DNA of 64,000 nt from an uncultured Prevotellaceae bacterium (GCA_905207705.1 CAJLMA010000004.1:1-64000), one strand, 5' to 3'; positions 45,281 to 54,703 are shown, numbered from the stretch's first letter. Notes: generated from the letters alone by a model not told the origin. Made by a program: numbers and translations.

Positions 45281-47026
45281 ATGAAAGTATTGAGTAAAAT
45301 AATGCCACTGGTTGCCGTTTTGCTGATAGGCTTGACGGCGTGCGTGGAGAAGGAGCCCGATTACTCTAATTTCGCTTCGGCCGACGTGGATTTTACATAT
45401 AATGTCGAAGGTGACGAGTACACGCTCGACTTTTATGTGGTTTCGACCATACAATTCAACAACACGTCGTCCAAGAGCGGAAATGTGTCATGGGATTTTG
45501 GCGACGGTACTACATCTACCGAACAGAATCCGTTGCACAAGTATGCCGAGGCCGGCTTGTATCAAGTGAAGCTCACAGTGGAGGGCGTCGGTTCGCGCAC
45601 ATATCCGTTGTTGATATATGATATAACCCCTGTGATGTCGATAACTGAGCAAAGTGCAGAGGAAGTCGTAATCAACGATGTGAGCGTTAAGCTCGACATC
45701 GCATTGCCTAACCCGGAAAACCTTGTGTGCAAGTATGTATGGAAGTTCCCTGAAGGGACTTTGGATGAGAATGGTAATTTGATTACCGAGGACTTCATCG
45801 GTTACTCTCACGAAGACGGTACTATTGACAACCCGGGCAGCATCCGTTTCCGTAATATCGGTTCGCAAAGGATTGAGTTGCAGACTTGGTTTGACATAAA
45901 TGGTGAAAACCGTCGTCTTGAGGATGCTTATGTAAATGTCCAAGTAGGATACACCGAACCTGTTCCGACCGTATATTATGCCGTAGTAGGTGGAAATGTC
46001 AAGGCTTACAAGATAATTCCAGAAAACCAATTGCCGGAAGGAACTAAGAACATGCCGTTTGACCTTGGCGTGGCTTCGGGTAATATGCCGATGCAGCTTG
46101 TTTGCGCTACTGTCGAAACTTCTGACGAGGAAGGTGGAACAACCGAAACCGATTACATTTATATCCTCGATGCAGGTAAACAGTTTACCTATATTAACGA
46201 TGAAAGTGATACAAACGGTGACGGTCAAATCACAGTGATGAGCGCCGACGGTTCATATGCCGACGTTGTGGTTACTAACGCAGGCCGTCAGGCATTCAAC
46301 GACCCGTTCCAAGGTTGTACCGATGGTACTTACTTGTATTACACCGACCGTAATACCGGCATACGCCAGGTTGAATTGACCACTCGCGGTGCCACTGAAT
46401 CTACACAATATGAGAGCGAAGCCGGTTATTTGGTGACTAATAGCAGTTTAGGCTATTACAGTAATGCCGGGCATGGAGGTAATATTGTTTACGGAGCAGG
46501 TAACGGCGACATACAGATAGATTCTAACGGAGTATTCTACTGGGTTAAGAGCTTTAACGGCTCGGGCATATATCGTTTCACCCGTGCCGACATCGGAGAT
46601 TTGACCAAGTTGCCACAACCTCAGTTGTTCACCAATACCAATCCTAAGTCGATTGCAATTGATGAAGTCAGGAACAAACTTTACGTTTGGCAGCGTTCGG
46701 CTTATCCTGTAGCAGGCTTGATGCAGTATGATCTTCCGGCAGTTGGGGCAGAAGGACCGAACTATGCCAGCACAACGGCTCGCGTGGAAATGAATGCCGA
46801 CCCGATGACTACCGCAGCAAGCGAGGATGTGACCACGTCGCAGCTTGCCCTTGATGAAGAGACAGGTAACGTGTGGTTTGGCTTCAGGGCTTCGACTTCC
46901 GAAAGAACCTACACAACAGGTCTTTACTACTTTGACTACAACACAAATCAAGTGGTTAACTATTGTGGGAACAACGAAAGCATTCTTGGTGTGACAATCA
47001 ATCCGCGCAAGACCAAATTGTATTGA
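45281..47026 (+). CDS. PKD-domain lipoprotein with propeller-like C-terminal region
   Basis: A 581-residue lipoprotein (LLIGLTACVE, Cys about 19). An N-terminal PKD domain shows VSWDFGDGTTSTEQNPLHKY and AGLYQVKLTVEG. A second beta domain spans about 120-220. Repeats from about 230 to the end look like propeller blades: TDGTYLYYTDRNTGIRQVEL, IDEVRNKLYVWQRSAYPVAGL and LDEETGNVWFGFRAST. A DTNGDGQIT loop near residue 310 has the shape of an EF-hand or dockerin-like calcium loop. It is the last gene of the susCD operon and probably a surface glycan-binding protein; no hydrolase motif was found. Confidence 0.8.
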   Translation: MKVLSKIMPLVAVLLIGLTACVEKEPDYSNFASADVDFTYNVEGDEYTLDFYVVSTIQFNNTSSKSGNVSWDFGDGTTSTEQNPLHKYAEAGLYQVKLTVEGVGSRTYPLLIYDITPVMSITEQSAEEVVINDVSVKLDIALPNPENLVCKYVWKFPEGTLDENGNLITEDFIGYSHEDGTIDNPGSIRFRNIGSQRIELQTWFDINGENRRLEDAYVNVQVGYTEPVPTVYYAVVGGNVKAYKIIPENQLPEGTKNMPFDLGVASGNMPMQLVCATVETSDEEGGTTETDYIYILDAGKQFTYINDESDTNGDGQITVMSADGSYADVVVTNAGRQAFNDPFQGCTDGTYLYYTDRNTGIRQVELTTRGATESTQYESEAGYLVTNSSLGYYSNAGHGGNIVYGAGNGDIQIDSNGVFYWVKSFNGSGIYRFTRADIGDLTKLPQPQLFTNTNPKSIAIDEVRNKLYVWQRSAYPVAGLMQYDLPAVGAEGPNYASTTARVEMNADPMTTAASEDVTTSQLALDEETGNVWFGFRASTSERTYTTGLYYFDYNTNQVVNYCGNNESILGVTINPRKTKLY

Positions 47027-47100
47027 CAATAAAATAATCTTATTTTTCATGACTTTATGTGGGGAAGTGTCGCGATAGACGCTTCCTCACATGTTTTTTG

Positions 47101-47108
47101 TAATTTTG
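47101..47108 (+). promoter_or_regulatory. Probable -7 box just before the RluA gene start
   Basis: TAATTTTG matches TAnnTTTG and ends five bases before ATG 47114, which would give a leaderless or nearly leaderless message. No clear -33 box is present. Confidence 0.45.
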
Positions 47109-47113
47109 CATTT

Positions 47114-48745
47114 ATGGAGATGCTTCATCGTTTCAATATTGACACTTCGGGAATCAAATTGCCCTTTCAATTCACTTATCCGTTCAATTACGTCCCTCAT
47201 GAGCTTGCTCGCATCGCTGCCGGCCAAGTGAGGGAATATGTCGGCTCGGTAAAGCCTTTGCACGAAGAGCTTGCGCGAGGCAAGATGATAGGGGTGCTTG
47301 TAGTGACCGACAATCTCGGTAATTTGGGCTTCGTGTCGGCATATTCCGGCAGTTTGTCTTGCAAAGAAGGATGCGGTTACTTTGTGCCTCCTGTGTATGA
47401 CACGCTTGCTCCCGATGGCTATTTTAAGGCAGAGGAGGCGAGGATTTCAGAAATTAACCGAAAGATAAAGGAGCTTGAAGAATCGGCTGAGTTGACGCTG
47501 CTAAAGACAGAGAAGAACATGTTGGAGCAGGTTGCGAGTGACGCTCTGTCGGCCTATCGGTTGTTGATGAAGCAGTCAAAGTCGCAGCGCGACGCGGCTC
47601 GGTTGTCGGGCTTGGGTGATGAAGAGGCAATGTTGCGCGAAAGCATGTTTCAGAAAGCCGAGTACAAGCGCGTCAAGAAGGCGTGGGAGCAGCGCATAGG
47701 CGCGGTTGCAATGGAATTGGAACGATTCAATGCTCGCATCGGTGAACTTAAAAGTGAACGGCATATGCGCTCGGCAGCATTGCAGGATTGGCTCTTCCAT
47801 CAGTTTGTGATGATTAACGGAAAAGGAGAAAAGCTCGACTTATGCGAAATTTTCGCATCGACACCGCAGCATGTGCCGCCGGCCGGTGCCGGCGAGTGTG
47901 CCGCTCCGCGCATGTTGCAGTATGCCTACCTTCATGGATTGCGTCCTGTCGCTATGGCAGAGTTCTGGTATGGACGCTCTCCGGGCGATACCGTCAGGCA
48001 CGACGGCGAGTTTTATCCTGCATGTCGCGGCAAGTGCCTGCCCATTCTCAATTTCATGCTGCGAGGAATAGATGTGGAGCCGGATCCTCTTGCGAACAAC
48101 AGAAAGCCTGACGCGAAGGTTCATGTCTTGTATGATGATGAGTGGATGGTTGCCGTCGACAAGCCTTCCGGAATGTTGACTGTCCCCGGAAAGACTGGCG
48201 GAATTTCTTTGCTTGAATTGGTTGCCAAGCAATTGCATGTCGATTGCCGACATGCGGCTGTGCATCGTTTGGACATGGACACTTCGGGTATCGTGTTGTT
48301 TGCAAAAAGTGCTGAAGTGGGCAACATGTTGCGGCGCATGTTTGAGAACCGGGAAATATCCAAGTGCTATGTAGCCTTGCTTGATGGAATTGCAGGAAAC
48401 GCCGGCGATTGCGGAACCATTGAGTTGCCTTTGTGCGGAGATGTGCTGAACAGGCCGTTCCAGAAGGTCGATTATGACAACGGCAAGCACGCTGTCACAC
48501 GATATGAGATTGTTGCGGTATGCGAGGCTCGCAATGAAACCCGTGTGCGTTTCAATCCTCTCACGGGGCGTACTCATCAATTGAGGGTACATGCCGCACA
48601 TCCTGCAGGGTTGGGACATCCCATTATGGGAGATAATTTGTATGGCAAAAAGGGTGAACGATTGATGCTGCATGCGGCATCACTTAATTTTATCCATCCT
48701 GTGACAGGTAAACATGTGGTTATAGAATCACAAGTGCCGTTTTGA
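47114..48745 (+). CDS. RluA-family pseudouridine synthase with N-terminal coiled-coil extension
   Basis: A 543-residue protein. The C-terminal 230 residues are an RluA-type synthase: DKPSGMLTVPGKTGGISLLELV, HAAVHRLDMDTSGIVLFAKSAEV (the catalytic Asp in RLDMDTSG), and NPLTGRTHQLRVHAAHPAGLGHPIMGDNLYG. It turns uridines in rRNA or tRNA into pseudouridine. The N-terminal 300 residues are unusual for this family: a globular part (FNYVPHELARIAAGQVRE), then a charged coiled coil (about 105-220, EISEINRKIKELEESAEL). ATG 47114 was chosen because it follows a promoter box directly; 47120 is also possible. Confidence 0.88.
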   Translation: MEMLHRFNIDTSGIKLPFQFTYPFNYVPHELARIAAGQVREYVGSVKPLHEELARGKMIGVLVVTDNLGNLGFVSAYSGSLSCKEGCGYFVPPVYDTLAPDGYFKAEEARISEINRKIKELEESAELTLLKTEKNMLEQVASDALSAYRLLMKQSKSQRDAARLSGLGDEEAMLRESMFQKAEYKRVKKAWEQRIGAVAMELERFNARIGELKSERHMRSAALQDWLFHQFVMINGKGEKLDLCEIFASTPQHVPPAGAGECAAPRMLQYAYLHGLRPVAMAEFWYGRSPGDTVRHDGEFYPACRGKCLPILNFMLRGIDVEPDPLANNRKPDAKVHVLYDDEWMVAVDKPSGMLTVPGKTGGISLLELVAKQLHVDCRHAAVHRLDMDTSGIVLFAKSAEVGNMLRRMFENREISKCYVALLDGIAGNAGDCGTIELPLCGDVLNRPFQKVDYDNGKHAVTRYEIVAVCEARNETRVRFNPLTGRTHQLRVHAAHPAGLGHPIMGDNLYGKKGERLMLHAASLNFIHPVTGKHVVIESQVPF

Positions 48746-48763
48746 CACTTTTACATACGCAGC

Positions 48764-49084
48764 TTAAATTTCGCCTACAAACACGTTTTCGACGATGTTC
48801 CATATCAACAGGGCTGTCGTAACGGTGAGTAGGCCGAAGCTGACGAGGTCTTTTACGAGAATAACATTGGGGTTTAATGAAAACAGGAACAATCCCCATC
48901 CGATGAAGCAAACGAGCAGCCCGGTGATGTAGAGACACGGTTCAATCCATGCGCGCGAGTGCCTTTGTTTCTCGGGCAATCGGTTCAGTACTTTGCGCGT
49001 GAACCATTTGTCGTCTCCGGCTTCGGGAAGCGACTGTTTCAAAATTCGGCTTAGTTCTATGTCGGTTTCGTCTCTTTTCATCAT
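48764..49084 (-). CDS. Small two-helix membrane protein coupled to a sigma factor
   Basis: A 106-residue protein from ATG 49084 (MMKRDETDIEL, or 49081). The N-terminal half is soluble (ILKQSLPEAGDDKWFTRKVLNRLPEKQ), and two membrane helices follow (CLYITGLLVCFIGWGLFLFSL and LVSFGLLTVTTALLIWNI). It lies 65 bases after the ECF sigma gene; a TTG-initiated version from 49153 would overlap the sigma stop. In Bacteroidota such small proteins next to ECF factors are often regulators of the sigma factor, so an anti-sigma role is inferred. No known family was assigned. Confidence 0.7.
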   Translation of the reverse strand: MMKRDETDIELSRILKQSLPEAGDDKWFTRKVLNRLPEKQRHSRAWIEPCLYITGLLVCFIGWGLFLFSLNPNVILVKDLVSFGLLTVTTALLIWNIVENVFVGEI

Positions 49085-49149
49085 TTTTGAACTGAGTAAA
49101 TGTAAGTAATTATTTTGGTCTGTCAAAATAGTTTGTTGCAGAATTGTGC

Positions 49150-49686
49150 TCAAGGCTTTTTGAGAATTCTGCCAAGTTTATCTTTGCCACGACTCAAGTG
49201 CGATTTTATCGTGCCTTCTGGCATGCCTGTTATCTCTCCGATTTTCTTGAGCGGTTGGTCTTCGAGGTAGAACAGGATTATGACAATGCGTTCGTTTTCG
49301 CTTAATTGCTTTAAGGCCTCTCGTACATCCATCTTCGCATCTATTGCATTATGATTGTCGACAGTTTCAATGTCGGGAATGTTGCCTTGTTCTTCAGCCG
49401 GAGTTTCTTTGAGCTTGCGCAGGTGTGAGTAATATTCGTTGTAAGCTATGCGGAACAGCCATGTCTTGAACTTGGACAGGCCTTTGAAACTGCGTATGTT
49501 CAAGTAAGCCTTGATGAATGTTTCTTGCGCCAGGTCGTCGCTGAGGGCATGGTCGCCAAAGGTCAGATTCAAGAAAAAACGACGTATTTCACTTTGATAA
49601 TTTTCAACGAGACGGCCGAATGCGTCCCGATTATCGGTCAGGACGCATTGTGCCAACAATTTAATCTCATCAATTTTGCTCAACAT
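49150..49686 (-). CDS. ECF-type RNA polymerase sigma factor
   Basis: A 178-residue sigma-70 factor with region 2 (DALDDLAQET-type: SDDLAQETFIKAYLNIRSF, then KFKTWLFRIAYNEYYSHLRKL) and region 4 (LSENERIVIILFYLEDQPL, GEITGMPEGTIKSHLSRGKDKL). It is intact, unlike the factor at 4554. The partner is probably the small membrane protein downstream, and the upstream membrane protein gene (49719-50558) is 32 bases away in the same direction. What stress it reads is unknown. Confidence 0.93.
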   Translation of the reverse strand: MLSKIDEIKLLAQCVLTDNRDAFGRLVENYQSEIRRFFLNLTFGDHALSDDLAQETFIKAYLNIRSFKGLSKFKTWLFRIAYNEYYSHLRKLKETPAEEQGNIPDIETVDNHNAIDAKMDVREALKQLSENERIVIILFYLEDQPLKKIGEITGMPEGTIKSHLSRGKDKLGRILKKP

Positions 49687-49718
49687 TTCGCTGTTGAAAT
49701 TATATTATGAAGTGTGCT

Positions 49719-50558
49719 TTATTTGTCGTCGTTGGAATTTTCGTTTCCTTGCTTAAATTCGGGCGGTGTTACAACGGTCTTGTTGTTGTCATTTTCGGTG
49801 CTTGTCGGGTTAGGACGAGGCCGTTGCCAGTTTTTGTTTTTGTTGTTCATGTAGGCAAATACGATTTTTGCCACACCCAAGAGGAACGGAATCAATGCAA
49901 TGGCGGCAAGGAACTTTATTCCGAGGAACAAGAAGAATAGCATTATGCCGAAGCTTATGATTGCAAGTTTCGCGCCTTTGCGCATCTCGTAGTCGTTCCA
50001 TGCTTGAGCCGATATTTGCTGCGGTTGTTGCGTCCCGTCTTCGGTAGCAGGTATTGTAGGAGCCGGTCTGTTGCCTTCGTTTAAAGCCCAATTAGGAAGT
50101 TGGTAATTGTTTTCTATCGCTTTTTCAATCATCATGTATTTGCGGCGACGGTGCATGTAAAAGAATAAGAGGCATGCGATTACTATCAAGAGGATTGCAC
50201 CCAGTGAAATGGCCGTTATTGTGATTGCCATCATGCTGATGGACGTGCCTATTGAATCTTTGGGACGCGTAACTATTCCGTTGTCGGCGTAAGTGCCGTC
50301 GGAAGAGGAAATTACAGTGTCGTTGAGCCGCGACAGCACTTTGTTGGCTATGATGTTCAAGCTTCCGTTCCCTAATGTGTCGCCGTTTATTGTAATCGTG
50401 CTCACTTTGCCGTTTTGGCTGATGGTCATTTGCATCGATTGCGAGTTGTCGGCAGAGTCCCTTGTGACGGTTACTGAATTTGTTTGAGTCTCGGCAACTG
50501 CGCTGAACGCTGTTGCAAGTGTGATAGCCATTCCTATCAATAAATGTTTTAGTGTCAT
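49719..50558 (-). CDS. Exported membrane protein, first gene of the sigma operon
   Basis: A 279-residue protein. A signal peptide (to about VAET) is followed by a beta-rich 80-residue extracytoplasmic part (QSMQMTISQNGKVSTITINGD). One membrane helix (MAITITAISLGAILLIVIACLLFFY) and a hairpin of two helices near the C-terminus (IISFGIMLFFLFLGIKFLAAIALIPFLLG) follow, then a polar tail. The segment between carries a Pro-rich linker. Proteins of this shape (DUF6249-like) accompany ECF factors in Bacteroidota; this link is by family likeness and gene order. It may sense envelope state and pass it to the sigma factor. Confidence 0.72.
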   Translation of the reverse strand: MTLKHLLIGMAITLATAFSAVAETQTNSVTVTRDSADNSQSMQMTISQNGKVSTITINGDTLGNGSLNIIANKVLSRLNDTVISSSDGTYADNGIVTRPKDSIGTSISMMAITITAISLGAILLIVIACLLFFYMHRRRKYMMIEKAIENNYQLPNWALNEGNRPAPTIPATEDGTQQPQQISAQAWNDYEMRKGAKLAIISFGIMLFFLFLGIKFLAAIALIPFLLGVAKIVFAYMNNKNKNWQRPRPNPTSTENDNNKTVVTPPEFKQGNENSNDDK

Positions 50559-50807
50559 ATTGATTTTTGTTTTAATTGATTTTTTTCAACCGGTTTTTAC
50601 TCATTAGACGCCGTGGACGTGCGAAAGGTTGCAACGGGATGGGAAAAATGGCAAGGCGTGCACGATTTGCACATATTAATGATTATATACACTAATTTAG
50701 ATGAATATACTGTTTTTATTAAGCTATTTGACAAAAATAATACATATCTTTGTCTACAAGAATTATCATGCAAAACATTTAAAAATCAATATATAAAAAT
50801 CACATAA

Positions 50808-53513
50808 ATGAAACCACTCTCAAGACTTTCTATTATGTCGGCCTTGGCAGCCGCCGCTATGGCATTCCCTTTTAATGCGACGGCAGTCGATGCTCCAAAG
50901 CGGGAAATGCGTTCGGCATGGGTAGCCACGGTATGGCAGCTCGACTGGCCGCAGACAACTATTTCATCGACAGGAAACGAGACTCAAATAGAGGCTCAGA
51001 AGCAGCAAATGATTACTTTGCTTGACTCTCTTGCAAATAATAACATGAACGCGGTGAACTTCCAAGTGAGGAGCCGCAGTGACGCAATGTATAAATCTTC
51101 TTACGAACCGTGGTCGACCGATTTGGTTTCCGAGCGAGGCATGGATCCGGGCTACGACCCGCTTGCATTCGTCGTGGAAGAGAGCCACAAGCGCGGACTT
51201 GAATGCCATGCATGGGTAAATCCCTATCGTTACGAGTCGGTTGCCGGGCAATGGTCGGGCATGGCAGGTGACATCAGGGCAGAACATCCCGATTGGATCA
51301 TGGACAATGACGGTGCTGCCATCTTGAATCCCGGCAAGCAGGAAGTCATCGATTATATAACCGAGGTGTGCCGCGAAATTGTAAAGAATTACGATATAGA
51401 CGGAATCTTGTTTGATGACTATTTCTATCTCGGAGGAACTCCTTATTCCACCGATGCTGATTTATATGAAGCATACGTTGCCGCCGGTGGCACGCTTGAA
51501 CAAGGCGACTGGCGTCGCGACAACGTGAACCGCATGGTGCGTTCTGTCTACGACATGATACAGGACGAGAAGCCTTGGGTGAGGTTCGGTATCAGTCCGG
51601 CCGGCGTGGCATGTACCGATGCCAATGTGGCCAACAAGTATGGAATCACTCCATGTCCGTCGGGCAGTGATTGGCAATATGATGATATTTATTCCGATCC
51701 TATTGCATGGCTTGCCGACCAGTCGCTCGACTACATATCTCCGCAGATTTATTGGTCGATAGGCAACTCCACGGCTGACTATGGCAAGATAGCGCCGTGG
51801 TGGAGTACGGTAGCTGCACATTTCGGTCGTCACTTCTATTCTTCGCATTCCATCAGTAGCATAAAGCCGAGCAGTGATGCCGATGATTATCAGGAATTTG
51901 TCGATCAGATAGAATTGAATCGAGAATACACCGAAAATGAAGCTCCGGGTTCGATATTCTATTCATGCAAATACCTGTATCGTAAAGGGAATACAGGCAC
52001 TACCGAGTCGATGGTACATTATTTGAAGCGTTTTGCGTTCACCCGTCCGGCCTTGCTGCCTGCAATGCCTTGGAAAAAAGGTGAAAATCCGGGATTGGTT
52101 AAAAACTTGGTGCAGTCGGGCTATAATTTGTCGTGGGAAGGTTATGACAACGTGCGTTATACCGTTTATGCTGTTCCTGAAGATGTAGACCAGTCGCAAT
52201 TCAACTGCCAAGGCGAGTATTTGCTTGGTACATCTTACGATACGACTTATGAAATTCCGCAAGTGTATGCTGCCGGATATCAATATGCCGTTTGCGTGCT
52301 CGACCGCATGGGTAATGAATACTCACCGTTGTTTGTCGGGGCATCTGCCGAAACACTTCCTGCACCTGAGCTGATAGAGCCGGAAGCGGGTGCCGAGGTA
52401 ATCGACCCATTTATGTTGAGTTGGACTGCCGTCGAAGGTGCCGCTTATTATATATTGGAAGTGAGCGAGCATGAAGACTTCAGCAGCTTGGTCGCTTCTA
52501 TTACTACCGAAGAGACATCGGCCAGTTCGGCTCAAATGTCGGGCTTGAGCAATGCCACCGTCACATATTGGAGAGTAAGGGCTTGTGCTGCCAACCATAA
52601 TGATGGTGTGTCGAAGACAGGTACATTCGTTCCGCAAGTGCTTTCTGTGACATATCCCGAAAACGACGCGGTAAATGTCAATCCGGCATTGACAATAACA
52701 TGGAACATAGCCGAAGATGATGTGGAAGCCAAGGTTGAAGTTTCAACTGTTTCGACATTCGGTGAAGACAACATCGCGTTCAGCGGTACTTCGACCAACG
52801 GCTCGATTGATATTCCTCCTTACACGTTGCTGACGGGTACTACATATTATGTAAGAGTCTCTATGACACGCATGGGTAAGGATATGGTATCGGATGTTGT
52901 GAAGTTCACCACATTGCAGATGGATGCTACGGTTCCTGTCATACTCAATCCGGTTGAGGGTGGCACGATGTATGCCAATTCTTACATCGAGCTTGAAGGA
53001 CAGCAAGGAGCTCGCTCGCTTGTGGTCGAAGTGTCCAACTCGGCTACGACTTGGGGAAGGACACGTTATATAGAAACGTTGACCGACTTCAATACCAAGA
53101 CTTCAATTCCTGCCGGTGAAATGAAAGTGAACGGCTCTACTATGGCCGATGGCGAAACTTACTATGTCCGTGCACGGGCATCTTACATGAATGCCGACGG
53201 TGTGACAACTTTCACCGAGTATTGCAATCCTGTAAGCTTCGTTTACAAGAACATCAACGGAGTGGGCGGTGTCGTTGCTGAAGGCTTTAATGTGAAGGTG
53301 GTAGGCGGAACTGAACCTTATGTCGTCGTTAGCTCCGAAATTCCGGCCAATGTGATTGTGAAAGCATTCTCTTTGCTTGGTGTCGATGAAGGTGAATTGT
53401 TCAATGGAGAAACAGCTTACGAGGAAATTTCGCTTGGCAGCCTGTCTAAAGGCGTTCATTTGATAACAGTGACGGTAAATGGCGAAACAAAGGCATTGAA
53501 GGTTGTAAGGTAA
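50808..53513 (+). CDS. Secreted GHL10-type glycoside hydrolase with beta modules and T9SS-like tail
   Basis: A 901-residue exported protein (signal peptide to about NATAVDA). Residues about 30-400 form the GHL10 (YngK-like, PF02638-type) barrel: EMRSAWVATVWQLDWPQT, AVNFQVRSRSDAMYKS, GLECHAWVNPYR, IDGILFDDYFY, RFGISPAGVA and DYISPQIYWSI. The acidic pairs in ILFDDYFY are the likely active-site residues. Fibronectin-III-like modules follow (SVTYPENDAVNVNPALTITW). The last 70 residues (VIVKAFSLLGVDEGEL, LSKGVHLITVTVNGETKALK) look like a type IX sorting tail. The substrate is unknown; peptidoglycan-like or amino-sugar polymers are suggested for this family. Confidence 0.85.
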   Translation: MKPLSRLSIMSALAAAAMAFPFNATAVDAPKREMRSAWVATVWQLDWPQTTISSTGNETQIEAQKQQMITLLDSLANNNMNAVNFQVRSRSDAMYKSSYEPWSTDLVSERGMDPGYDPLAFVVEESHKRGLECHAWVNPYRYESVAGQWSGMAGDIRAEHPDWIMDNDGAAILNPGKQEVIDYITEVCREIVKNYDIDGILFDDYFYLGGTPYSTDADLYEAYVAAGGTLEQGDWRRDNVNRMVRSVYDMIQDEKPWVRFGISPAGVACTDANVANKYGITPCPSGSDWQYDDIYSDPIAWLADQSLDYISPQIYWSIGNSTADYGKIAPWWSTVAAHFGRHFYSSHSISSIKPSSDADDYQEFVDQIELNREYTENEAPGSIFYSCKYLYRKGNTGTTESMVHYLKRFAFTRPALLPAMPWKKGENPGLVKNLVQSGYNLSWEGYDNVRYTVYAVPEDVDQSQFNCQGEYLLGTSYDTTYEIPQVYAAGYQYAVCVLDRMGNEYSPLFVGASAETLPAPELIEPEAGAEVIDPFMLSWTAVEGAAYYILEVSEHEDFSSLVASITTEETSASSAQMSGLSNATVTYWRVRACAANHNDGVSKTGTFVPQVLSVTYPENDAVNVNPALTITWNIAEDDVEAKVEVSTVSTFGEDNIAFSGTSTNGSIDIPPYTLLTGTTYYVRVSMTRMGKDMVSDVVKFTTLQMDATVPVILNPVEGGTMYANSYIELEGQQGARSLVVEVSNSATTWGRTRYIETLTDFNTKTSIPAGEMKVNGSTMADGETYYVRARASYMNADGVTTFTEYCNPVSFVYKNINGVGGVVAEGFNVKVVGGTEPYVVVSSEIPANVIVKAFSLLGVDEGELFNGETAYEEISLGSLSKGVHLITVTVNGETKALKVVR

Positions 53514-53540
53514 ATATTTTGCATAAATGTTAAAATTTCA

Positions 53541-53576
53541 AAGGTGCGGTTGTAACAATTCAACCGCACCTTTTTT
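53541..53576 (+). terminator. Rho-independent terminator
   Basis: AAGGTGCGGTTG / CAACCGCACCTT is a perfect 12-bp stem with an 8-base loop and six Ts. Confidence 0.9.
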
Positions 53577-53671
53577 CATATATGCCGGAGAATTAAATAA
53601 TTTTACGGCATTATTAGCTGTTTTTCTATTTATTTCAGTAAGTTTGCATAAGTGATGAAATTGGATTGTAA

Positions 53672-54703
53672 ATGCTTGCATATACTTACATAGAACAAGG
53701 AAAATTCTCTTTGCTTGAGAAGCCTAAGCCGGTGTTGGCCGACAGTCGAGATGCGATAGTCCGGGTAACGCTTGGAAGCATCTGCACGAGCGACTTGCAC
53801 ATAAAGCATGGAAGCGTGCCTCGTGCAGTGCCAGGGATTACGGTAGGGCATGAGATGGTGGGTGTCGTTGAACAGGTGGGGCGCGATGTAGATACTGTGA
53901 AGCCCGGTGATCGCGTGACGGTGAATGTGGAGACGTTTTGCGGTGATTGCTTCTTTTGCAAGCATGGGTTCGTTAATAACTGCACCGATCCCGACGGCGG
54001 TTGGGCTTTAGGATGTCGCATCGATGGTGGCCAAGCCGAGTATGTCAGAGTGCCACACGCCGATCAAGGCTTGAACCGTATTCCCGACACGGTGAGCGAC
54101 GAGCAGGCATTGTTTGTTGGCGATATTCTTGCAACCGGATTCTGGGCTGCACGCATTTCTGAAATTTCGCCCGAAGACACTGTGCTGATAATAGGAGCCG
54201 GGCCTACCGGTATTTGCACATTGCTTTGCGCGATGCTGAAGCAGCCTAAGAGGATAATCGTGTGCGAGCGTTCGGCCGAGAGGCTTGAGTTTGTGAAGCG
54301 TCATTATCCCGGCGTGTTGACTGTCGTTTCCGAGAATTGCGAAGGATATGTCAAGGAGAACAGCGAACATGGCGGAGCCGACGTGGTAATTGAGGTGGCA
54401 GGGAGCGATGAAACGTTTCAAATGGCATGGAAATGCGCACGCCCCAATGCCGTTGTGACTATTGTGGCCCTTTACGACAGACCGCAAGTATTGCCATTGC
54501 CCGACATGTATGGGAAAAATCTCGTTTTCAAGACCGGCGGAGTGGACGGGTGCGACTGTGCCGAGATTTTAAAGTTGATAGAAGCAGGCAAAATCGACAC
54601 GACTCCACTCATAACGCATCGCTTCCCGTTGCGTGAAATTGACGAGGCTTATGACCTGTTTGAGGGCAAGCGTGACGGAGTGTTCAAGGTCGCTGTTTAT
54701 TAA
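53672..54703 (+). CDS. Zinc-dependent alcohol dehydrogenase
   Basis: A 343-residue medium-chain dehydrogenase. The catalytic zinc ligand Cys is in SICTSDLH and the His-Glu in VGHEMVGVVEQVG. The structural zinc site has four Cys in CGDCFFCKHGFVNNC. The NAD(P)-binding Rossmann motif is VLIIGAGPTGI, and the C-terminal ITHRFPLREIDEAYDLFEGK is normal. It oxidises or reduces an alcohol/aldehyde pair, substrate unknown. It is monocistronic, starting after TAAGTTTG (53639-53646) and flanked by a terminator upstream. Confidence 0.92.
   Translation: MLAYTYIEQGKFSLLEKPKPVLADSRDAIVRVTLGSICTSDLHIKHGSVPRAVPGITVGHEMVGVVEQVGRDVDTVKPGDRVTVNVETFCGDCFFCKHGFVNNCTDPDGGWALGCRIDGGQAEYVRVPHADQGLNRIPDTVSDEQALFVGDILATGFWAARISEISPEDTVLIIGAGPTGICTLLCAMLKQPKRIIVCERSAERLEFVKRHYPGVLTVVSENCEGYVKENSEHGGADVVIEVAGSDETFQMAWKCARPNAVVTIVALYDRPQVLPLPDMYGKNLVFKTGGVDGCDCAEILKLIEAGKIDTTPLITHRFPLREIDEAYDLFEGKRDGVFKVAVY

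Noticed and set aside
47840..48673. A 277-codon minus-strand frame inside the pseudouridine synthase gene
   Set aside because: Overlaps the conserved RluA catalytic region and has no recognisable protein features.
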